Below are positions 1 to 5,390 of a stretch of 20,309 bases of DNA, in pieces. Position 1 is the first letter of the stretch, and each line of letters starts with the position of its first letter. Source of the stretch: Cryomorphaceae bacterium (GTDB lineage: Bacteria > Bacteroidota > Bacteroidia > Flavobacteriales > BACL11); the NCBI GenBank assembly GCA_949511925.1, contig CATEYX010000111.1, positions 1-20,309 of the forward strand, in the 5' to 3' direction. The position numbers and the translations under genes are program-made. The notes below the pieces were generated by a model. The model was not told the origin of the DNA and ran no database searches. It saw only the letters and a program-made list of their open reading frames with translations.

Positions 1-947
1 ATTAATTTTCCTTTATAATTTATTTGTGGTTTTATTATTCTAGTGATAATACTTTCTCCTTTTTTTAAGTTTTCATCCTCTATAAAAGTAGCTTGTAAAT
101 TCATACCATTGTCATAAGCTTTATTTAATAAATCCTCTAATTCATACTGATTAGAATTTAAAGATTGTTCTAACTTTCTTACAGATGCATTAAGTTGTTT
201 AAAGCCTTTTATAGATTCATCCATTCTAGAAAGATTTGTACGCATACGAACAATTTCATCCGCTACTCGTTTTGCAAAAGAATGATCAATCTCACCAGAT
301 TGAGATTGTTTTAAATTAGTTTTACTCTCTAAAGATAGCCATTCGGACAACTGTAAACTATCTTGAATTTGTTTTTCAAAAATCTCTTTTTGTTTTGCAT
401 TAATCGATTTAGTATTTGAGTTCCATTTTTGTGACAGAATAATGTATACTAACAGAATTAGAATAAGAGCAAATACAAAAATATAGATTCCATATTGCTG
501 TTTCTTAGTTAATGATTGGCTTACATTTAGTATCTCTGATGTATTACTACTAGCTGATTGAGAAACTTCTGAGACATTAATATTTGCTTTTTCTAAATTT
601 TCAGTTAAAGATTTAATCAAGTTCTCAAGTGATAGTAATCTTTCATTAACTAATAATGTTTGGCTATTTACTTCATTTGATAAAGTTCTAAGCTCAGTAG
701 CAAACAATTTATTCTGATTTTTTAAACCTTGATCCTGATTATGTAAACTATCAATATGTAATTGATAATTATCTAAAGAGATTTGAAGTTTATCATAATT
801 ATTTCTTGTCTCTTTTAATTGCAAATCAATAGTCTTATTCTGCTGATTAATAGCTGTATTTATCATTAAGTTAACATTAGTAGAGTCTACTTGAGAGAAA
901 CCTTTAACTGAAAGAATTATGAGTGTAATTAGTAATATTTTTTTCAT
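1..947 (-). CDS. Membrane-spanning coiled-coil protein with GrpE-like C-terminal region (partial, runs off left edge)
   Basis: The frame opens with ATG at 947-945 and stays open for 315 codons to the window edge, so the C-terminus is missing. Residues 1-19 look like a type I signal peptide ending in GFSQ. Residues about 20-150 are polar and heptad-rich, as expected for a periplasmic coiled coil. One membrane helix lies at about 153-171, followed by a charged, helical cytoplasmic part. The last visible residues (about 275-315) run KAYDNG, an acidic EDENLKKGES turn, IITRIIKP and INYKGKL. A long helix leading into a small beta region with this pattern resembles the nucleotide-exchange factor GrpE. 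That likeness is my reading, not a database match. It starts 22 bp after the J-like gene on the same strand, so the two are probably co-transcribed. If right, it would be a membrane-tethered exchange factor for an Hsp70. It could otherwise be an unrelated coiled-coil sensor. Confidence 0.75.
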   Translation of the reverse strand, partial: MKKILLITLIILSVKGFSQVDSTNVNLMINTAINQQNKTIDLQLKETRNNYDKLQISLDNYQLHIDSLHNQDQGLKNQNKLFATELRTLSNEVNSQTLLVNERLLSLENLIKSLTENLEKANINVSEVSQSASSNTSEILNVSQSLTKKQQYGIYIFVFALILILLVYIILSQKWNSNTKSINAKQKEIFEKQIQDSLQLSEWLSLESKTNLKQSQSGEIDHSFAKRVADEIVRMRTNLSRMDESIKGFKQLNASVRKLEQSLNSNQYELEDLLNKAYDNGMNLQATFIEDENLKKGESIITRIIKPQINYKGKL

Positions 948-969
948 TTTATTTGTTTTAGATTGCATT

Positions 970-2394
970 TTAAAATGTTGCTTGATTTGGCATGCCATAA
1001 TTATATCCTTCTGACTTTAAGGAGATTAAGGTGGGATGATGTTTGACACTATTAAAAAAGATTTGCTCTCTTATAAATTTATTAAACCATTTAAAAATCA
1101 TAAATCGAGCAAAAATTAGGTCAATACCAATTAGAACTCCAGAAGTAGCAGCAGCAATAATCCCATAAATCACGAAACCTAAAAGAGCAGAACCATGCTT
1201 TCTCATGCTCATACCTGAAGAGCAAGATTTACAACATGATACCTCTATCCCTCCATTCTTAAAATAATTATAACTTCCATCATAAGACATTTTATGTAGT
1301 TTAACCCTAAAACTACTATTAGAAGATATCTTTTCTAGATTACAAAACTTACAAACATTAGCATCTTTCTCTTCCTTACAATGCTTAATGCAGTCCTTAG
1401 CTCTATTTTTTATTTTTTCACTTTGAGCAATACTTAAAGCATACTGATATGAACTAATATAATCTTGATCATCTCCAGTTTCATTATAACAATTTATACC
1501 ACATTGTAGAATCTGATTTGATAATTTATCAGAAAGTGATTGAAATTGGAAATCATCAGAACCAGATATCTCTTTTAAATACTTAATATCCTTTATTGTA
1601 TCTTTAATTAGTTGTTTACCAGCCTTAATTCCTGATTTTTTGTTTTTTTCAACTAAATTAGAAGCAGTATCAATATGACTCTTGATGTTTGAAATAGGAG
1701 CTTCTGTTAATGATGTATTTAATGTATCCTTTAATTTATCATCTAAGCCTTCAAAAAGATCTGACAGCTCTTTAGCAGAGAAGTTCTTATTAAATAAATC
1801 TAAAATAGTATTAGTGAAAAATTCCTGAGCATCATCTGAGCTTATCGGAGTAGATTTACTTATAGATTCGCAATAATTATTAAAGAAAGGAGATGAAATA
1901 AATTCATTCTTTAATTTAATAGCCTTCTTTATCTGCTTAATTGAATCATTATCTTTTTTGAAAGTATCTGTATTAGAATCGTCTAAAGTATTCAATAACA
2001 CTAGAGTTGATAAATTATTAAATGCAGAATAGTTTTTCAAACTTACCTCTTTGGATGTTGTAGCCTTGTCCCAAATATCAATTGCTTTACTAATATCTCC
2101 TTTAATTAGATGTGCTAATGCTACAGAATCAATTGGACTTAAATCGGCAAACCAGAAAAGACTACTTGTAATTTTATTCTTATCTAAATTAAGCTGATTC
2201 TCTGATTTTAATAACAAATCATCTGTTCTTTCTATCTTAGCTAAATTTAAAAAAGGGAGATTATAGTCCAGCTCCATTTCCTTTCCAATTTTTGCAAATG
2301 CCTTTAATTTGGAGATATTCTTCTGAATATCCTTTAAACTTGCATTTGAACAAACGCCAAGAACCCTATATGTGTTATTAGAAATAAAACTCAT
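970..2394 (-). CDS. Degenerate J-domain-like, zinc-ribbon-like membrane protein of unknown function
   Basis: 474 residues. The N-terminus (about 7-38) reads NTYRVLGVCSNASLKDIQ followed by a basic helix, which matches helices I-II of a DnaJ domain (Y-x-x-LGV-x-x-x-A-x-x-x-x-I). The HPD tripeptide that activates Hsp70 is absent; the chain instead continues into an acidic and aromatic segment and a helical repeat-like region (about 85-110, ending AIDIW). The middle is long, helical and charged. C348/C351 and C388/C391 form two CxxC pairs that could bind zinc. Two closely spaced hydrophobic helices occupy about 402-434, and a basic tail follows. I infer a membrane-bound J-like co-chaperone or adaptor. 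Its partner gene (GrpE-like) follows after 22 bp. The 18-bp tandem repeats lie just upstream of its start. I do not know a gene name. The coding frame is sure; the function is a guess from fold-level resemblance. Confidence 0.8.
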   Translation of the reverse strand: MSFISNNTYRVLGVCSNASLKDIQKNISKLKAFAKIGKEMELDYNLPFLNLAKIERTDDLLLKSENQLNLDKNKITSSLFWFADLSPIDSVALAHLIKGDISKAIDIWDKATTSKEVSLKNYSAFNNLSTLVLLNTLDDSNTDTFKKDNDSIKQIKKAIKLKNEFISSPFFNNYCESISKSTPISSDDAQEFFTNTILDLFNKNFSAKELSDLFEGLDDKLKDTLNTSLTEAPISNIKSHIDTASNLVEKNKKSGIKAGKQLIKDTIKDIKYLKEISGSDDFQFQSLSDKLSNQILQCGINCYNETGDDQDYISSYQYALSIAQSEKIKNRAKDCIKHCKEEKDANVCKFCNLEKISSNSSFRVKLHKMSYDGSYNYFKNGGIEVSCCKSCSSGMSMRKHGSALLGFVIYGIIAAATSGVLIGIDLIFARFMIFKWFNKFIREQIFFNSVKHHPTLISLKSEGYNYGMPNQATF

Positions 2395-2411
2395 AAAATG
2401 AAAGATAAATA

Positions 2412-2473
2412 ATGTAAAAGATAATAATGATGTAAAAGATAATAATGATGTAAAAGATAATAATGATGTAAAA
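2412..2473. repeat. 18-bp tandem repeat, 3.4 copies
   Basis: The unit atgtaaaagataataatg occurs three times perfectly (2412-2429, 2430-2447, 2448-2465), and the first 8 bases occur a fourth time (2466-2473). The array lies 17 bp upstream of the J-like gene start, in its leader or promoter, and between two divergent genes. Copy-number change by replication slippage would alter spacing in this control region. No spacers separate the units, so it is not a CRISPR array. Confidence 0.95.
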
Positions 2474-2605
2474 CTAAAAAAAATAATGACATAATACTAA
2501 AAATAAAGTTTGAATATAATCTATAAGTATTTGATTAATAGTTACAAAATTGTCATCTGATGATGAAAAATTAGTCTTTTCATTCTATCAATTTAATAAT
2601 TTTTA

Positions 2606-2613
2606 TATATTTG
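2606..2613 (+). promoter_or_regulatory. Possible -7 element (TATATTTG) for the 2622 gene
   Basis: The octamer fits the Bacteroidota TAnnTTTG -7 form and ends 8 bases before the ATG at 2622. Transcription would then begin almost at the start codon, giving a very short leader. No good TTTG -33 box is found 19-21 bp upstream, so in such AT-rich DNA this may be chance. Confidence 0.3.
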
Positions 2614-2621
2614 AAAAAAAA

Positions 2622-3335
2622 ATGGTCGAAACAATTATTTACATTGCTTTATTTATATTATCTATTTATATTATTGCTGTTTTACTTGATTATATTAAAG
2701 CTAATAATTTGATTAAAAAAAGAAAAGATAGTTATTTCAGTTTATCGGATTTTATGAGTATAATAAAGATGTCTCCTTTTAATCAGGAAGAAAGGTTTAA
2801 TACTTATATAAAAGTAGTGGATCCTGTATCTAAGTTAGTATTAGAATCTATAGGTTTCGATCCAAATATCATAAAAACCTATAAAGATGATGATTCTATA
2901 GCTAAATATATGAATGAGTATGTTATGGGTGATAAGGTAAATATTAAACTTGAGAAAAAAGATATGATAAATTATCTCAATAGTGAAGAATTTGACATAT
3001 TTACTAATTGGAGTATATTTCCTAGCTTAATATTACCTTTTGTCTTAGATACTCCAATATATGACGAGAAAAATCCATTAAAATCTGAAGATATAATTAA
3101 AATACAAGAGCTATTAAAAGATGAAGCTATTAGAAAAAAAATTATTTCTAGTAAAGCTTTTATTAATCATCTTCATAACTTAATTAATGCAACTGAGAAA
3201 GTAAAAGAGGAAAATAAGGATGATGAAAATTCAAAGGAATATTTAGGTAATCACATCAAGAGATACACGATAGTATTACAATCAGCCGAAATATATCTTA
3301 ATTCAGAAAAGAAAAGGATAATGGGACAATATTAA
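2622..3335 (+). CDS. Membrane-anchored protein of unknown function
   Basis: I chose ATG 2622 (237 residues). A TTG at 2550 would add 24 residues in front, but it has no support, would put a hydrophilic stretch before the membrane anchor, and would place the -7-like box inside the gene. The protein begins with a hydrophobic helix (about residues 3-22), then a basic KKRKD stop-transfer segment, so the rest should be cytoplasmic. The remainder is helical and rich in lysine, glutamate and asparagine, with one more hydrophobic patch (about 130-141, SIFPSLILPF). I recognise no family or catalytic motif. It is divergent from the J-like/GrpE-like operon across about 227 bp that contain the tandem repeat, and it converges with the integrase. 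It is probably cargo of the same element. A link with the neighbouring putative chaperone genes is only suggested by position and by shared membrane anchoring. Confidence 0.75.
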   Translation: MVETIIYIALFILSIYIIAVLLDYIKANNLIKKRKDSYFSLSDFMSIIKMSPFNQEERFNTYIKVVDPVSKLVLESIGFDPNIIKTYKDDDSIAKYMNEYVMGDKVNIKLEKKDMINYLNSEEFDIFTNWSIFPSLILPFVLDTPIYDEKNPLKSEDIIKIQELLKDEAIRKKIISSKAFINHLHNLINATEKVKEENKDDENSKEYLGNHIKRYTIVLQSAEIYLNSEKKRIMGQY

Positions 3336-3383
3336 TACATTTACAAGATTTTAAATTAATTATTCTTTCTCAGCCTTCTCATA

Positions 3384-3478
3384 TTTTTTAGTCATTTTTT
3401 AGTCATTTTATTTTGAATTGTTTCTGGTCTTTTCTAAGTCATTTTTTCTTATTTGTTTGACTATTTTTTAGTCATTTA
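3384..3478. repeat. Cluster of four AGTCATTT direct repeats next to the integrase 3' end
   Basis: AGTCATTT, mostly preceded by a T-run, occurs at 3390-3397, 3401-3408, 3437-3444 and 3470-3477. A small palindrome GACTA-n5-TAGTC covers 3459-3473. The cluster fills the gap between the convergent 2622 gene and the integrase gene. It may be protein-binding sites or simply convergent transcription-end DNA; nothing else was found in 3336-3532. Confidence 0.7.
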
Positions 3479-3532
3479 TACTAGAGGGAGGCTAATTCTT
3501 TTAATTATTTATCTGTTTAATTGTTTGACTAA

Positions 3533-4774
3533 TTATTCAAAGAGTTTTTTGTTTAATAATTCCATATCTGAGGATACCTTTTTTTGTAATACTTTGGCAT
3601 ATATTTGTGTAGTCCTAACATTAGTGTGTCCAAGCATTTTAGATACAGTAATTAATGGCACATCATTGTTTAAAGTAATGGTAGTTGCAAAGCTATGGCG
3701 AGCAATATGAAAAGTAAGATTCTTAAAAATTTGAGCCTTTATAGCTAGCTTTTTTAATAGCCGATTTAAAAATGCATTACTAATATATTCAAAGATTAAA
3801 CCCTCATCTGTCTCTGTCTTATTTTTTAGAATCTCAATTGATGGCTTTAACAGAGGTACAATAAAAGTCTCTCCAGTCTTTTTTCGTTTATTAAAGATAT
3901 ACTTTGAGCCCCCTTCATCCTTATGAATCTGATGCCATTTTAAAGATATAATATCAGCATAAGAAAGTCCTGTATATAAAGCAAACAGAAATAGTTCCTT
4001 TGTTTTTTTCTCAGATTCAATACTTAACTCAAGATTAGAGAAACGATTTATTTCATCTTGGCTAAGAAACTCTATCTCTTTTCTTTTAAAACTAAATACA
4101 TAACCTTCAAATGGATCATTATCTATTACTCCTTTTCTTTTGGATAGCGTTGTAATCTTTTTAAACCTTTGCATAACCTTCATAGCTCCATTTTGATTAC
4201 ATAAGGTGTTAAACAATAAGTGTCGCTCTAGTTTATAGATAAAAGGGCTATCTACTTGTTGAATATCTATATCGTCTTGTTTAAAGCTCTTCTTTATAAA
4301 GCAAGAAAGGTGTTTTATAAGGGTTCTGTAGTTTTTAAGTGTGCCTTCACTATAATTCTCAGGTATTTGATTTTTCATATCCTTATTATGTTCCGCTATC
4401 ACTTCAAGTACTGTCAGTCCTTTTTCTTTTATATTTAAATAAGCATTCTTTAAATCAATTGCTGAAAAGCGTTTATTAGTTTGAGATAATCTGTGATGTT
4501 CTGTGTAAAATCTATTCCTAATGTATTCCAAATAATGATTAAGCGTTTTTAATTTGCTATTAATAAGCTTTGGTCTTTGTTTTTTCTTATCCCAATCACT
4601 TATTCTTATCCATCTTTTAGTTGAAAGCTCAATTCTTTGCCCATTTATGGTCACACGAGAATAAATAGGAATTAAATTCTTATTATTTTTTTTCTTCATT
4701 TTAAGAAGAAAAATGATACTAAATGTGTCAAGCAAGGGACCTATTAGGGGACCTATTTTTTTACTATTATTCAT
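3533..4774 (-). CDS. Tyrosine recombinase / phage-type integrase (IntDOT-like)
   Basis: 413 residues, full length for Bacteroidota tyrosine integrases. Residues about 17-100 form an arm-type DNA-binding domain (IPIYSRVTINGQRIELSTK). About 115-215 is the core-binding SAM-like domain (LKNYRTLIKHL). About 235-405 is the catalytic domain. Catalytic residues visible are H356-x-x-R359-H360, H383 in LGHTN, and the nucleophile Y392 in TQIY; a lysine near 299 fits the beta-hairpin position. The first catalytic arginine position holds serine (S271 in TGLSYADI), as known for IntDOT of CTnDOT. The enzyme cuts and rejoins DNA for integration and excision. Its gene sits 224 bp from the 3' end of tRNA-Pro and points away from it, which suggests that tRNA as the attachment site. 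The extreme N-terminus carries a small IGPL-IGPL repeat. The start could alternatively be Met26, but that would remove the first strand of the arm domain. Confidence 0.95.
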   Translation of the reverse strand: MNNSKKIGPLIGPLLDTFSIIFLLKMKKKNNKNLIPIYSRVTINGQRIELSTKRWIRISDWDKKKQRPKLINSKLKTLNHYLEYIRNRFYTEHHRLSQTNKRFSAIDLKNAYLNIKEKGLTVLEVIAEHNKDMKNQIPENYSEGTLKNYRTLIKHLSCFIKKSFKQDDIDIQQVDSPFIYKLERHLLFNTLCNQNGAMKVMQRFKKITTLSKRKGVIDNDPFEGYVFSFKRKEIEFLSQDEINRFSNLELSIESEKKTKELFLFALYTGLSYADIISLKWHQIHKDEGGSKYIFNKRKKTGETFIVPLLKPSIEILKNKTETDEGLIFEYISNAFLNRLLKKLAIKAQIFKNLTFHIARHSFATTITLNNDVPLITVSKMLGHTNVRTTQIYAKVLQKKVSSDMELLNKKLFE

Positions 4775-4795
4775 ATCTACAAAACTAGATTACAC

Positions 4796-4817
4796 AGTTA
4801 ACTTATTGATGTTAACT
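4796..4817. repeat. Inverted repeat AGTTAAC-n8-GTTAACT upstream of the integrase
   Basis: Perfect 7-bp arms separated by 8 bases, 22 bp before the integrase start codon. The symmetry and place fit an operator for the integrase gene or a recombination-protein site; no factor can be named. Confidence 0.5.
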
Positions 4818-4858
4818 AGTATATAACGTTTATATAGATACGATTAAAAGAAAATATA

Positions 4859-4918
4859 TTAGATATATAGATAGAATATGAAATTTATATATCTAAACTA
4901 AAAATTAGATATATAAAT
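4859..4918. repeat. Palindromic TTAGATATATA motifs between integrase and tRNA-Pro
   Basis: TTAGATATATA occurs at 4859-4869 and 4905-4915 on the plus strand and inverted at 4886-4896. The last two extend to a perfect 14-bp inverted repeat (4883-4896 with 4905-4918) around an 8-base spacer. The place, between integrase and presumed attachment site, fits arm-type integrase or excisionase binding sites. Chance is not excluded in such AT-rich DNA, but a perfect 14-bp palindrome plus a third copy is more than expected. Confidence 0.7.
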
Positions 4919-4946
4919 CACATTCAATGTACTGAAGATCAATAAG

Positions 4947-4973
4947 ATAAAAAAGAACTACGACCGTAGTTCT
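4947..4973 (-). terminator. Rho-independent terminator after tRNA-Pro
   Basis: Read on the minus strand, AGAACTACG-GT-CGTAGTTCT forms a perfect 9-bp stem (4954-4973) with a very tight loop, followed directly by a run of Ts (4949-4954). It lies 25 bp beyond the tRNA-Pro 3' end and would end that transcript before the integrase. Confidence 0.8.
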
Positions 4974-4997
4974 GATGAATCAATAGGGAAAAAATTG

Positions 4998-5072
4998 TCG
5001 GGGTAGCAGGATTCGAACCTGCGACCTCCTGCTCCCAAAGCAGGCGCGATAACCGGGCTACGCTATACCCCG
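4998..5072 (-). tRNA. tRNA-Pro (anticodon TGG)
   Basis: The minus-strand sequence folds as a complete cloverleaf. The acceptor arms CGGGGTA/TACCCCG pair perfectly. The anticodon stem CCTGC/GCAGG holds the loop TTTGGGA with anticodon TGG. The T arm GCAGG-TTCGAAT-CCTGC is perfect. The discriminator base is A, and CCA is not encoded. Its 3' end faces the integrase gene, and the T-arm region is a typical attachment core for tyrosine integrases, so this is the likely target of the element to its left. The gene is intact and should be functional, as expected if the element restores the tRNA 3' end on integration. Confidence 0.97.
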
Positions 5073-5086
5073 AAAAAATTGGAATG

Positions 5087-5115
5087 CAAAAGTATACTTT
5101 TTTTACAACCACAAA
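5087..5115 (-). promoter_or_regulatory. Bacteroidota-type promoter of tRNA-Pro
   Basis: On the minus strand, TTTG (5115-5112), a 17-bp spacer and TACTTTTG (5094-5087) match the TTTG / TAnnTTTG promoter form; the spacer is slightly shorter than usual. The -7 box lies 14 bp before the tRNA 5' end. Confidence 0.7.
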
Positions 5116-5138
5116 TAAAAAGTTAACTTTTTATTTTG

Positions 5139-5225
5139 CGGAGAGGAAGGGATTCGAACCCCCGGTACCCGTAAAGGCACAACTCCTTAGCAGGGAGCCC
5201 CGATCGGCCACTCTGGCACCTCTCC
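5139..5225 (-). tRNA. tRNA-Ser (anticodon GCT)
   Basis: An 87-nt class II tRNA with a long variable arm. Acceptor GGAGAGG/CCTCTCC is perfect. The anticodon loop CTGCTAA between GCTCC and GGAGT gives anticodon GCT, which reads AGC and AGU serine codons. The T arm is GGG-GTTCGAAT-CCC type. The discriminator base is G, as is usual for serine tRNAs. CCA is not encoded. It lies 66 bp upstream of tRNA-Pro on the same strand, but each has its own promoter. Confidence 0.97.
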
Positions 5226-5267
5226 AATATTTTCATAACAACTGAAATGAACTTTTTTTTTGGATTG

Positions 5268-5298
5268 CAAATGTATACTAATCTATATTTATAGCAAA
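5268..5298 (-). promoter_or_regulatory. Bacteroidota-type promoter of tRNA-Ser
   Basis: On the minus strand, TTTG (5298-5295), a 19-bp spacer and TACATTTG (5275-5268) match the promoter consensus exactly, with the usual spacing. The tRNA 5' end is about 43 bp past the -7 box. The -7 region TATACnTTTGCA is shared with the tRNA-Pro promoter. Confidence 0.8.
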
Positions 5299-5363
5299 TA
5301 TTATTAAGTAATTATTTAAACAATATTTTTAGCACTATTTCTCTTATTATTTTTGCCAAATGT

Positions 5364-5371
5364 TATATTTG
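5364..5371 (+). promoter_or_regulatory. -7 element (TATATTTG) of the peptide transporter operon
   Basis: TATATTTG fits TAnnTTTG and ends 19 bp before the ATG at 5391. The -33 region is weak (TATTTC near 5336-5341). Direction, spacing and lack of another candidate support it as the operon promoter. Confidence 0.55.
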
Positions 5372-5390
5372 CAGACAATTAAATTTAATT

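Noticed and set aside
2412..2473. Possible CRISPR-like array
   Set aside because: The 18-bp units are directly adjacent with no spacers, only 3.4 copies, and no cas gene is present.
2550..2621. TTG start 24 codons upstream for the 2622 gene
   Set aside because: ATG at 2622 directly precedes the membrane anchor and follows a -7-like box; the TTG extension is hydrophilic and unsupported.
3453..3710. Plus-strand open frame of 85 codons
   Set aside because: Mostly antisense to the conserved integrase catalytic C-terminus; no recognisable protein features of its own.
4780..4787. TAGTTTTG on the minus strand as the integrase -7 element
   Set aside because: Only 5 bases from the start codon and no -33 TTTG at the right distance; it would need a leaderless transcript. 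Left unannotated.
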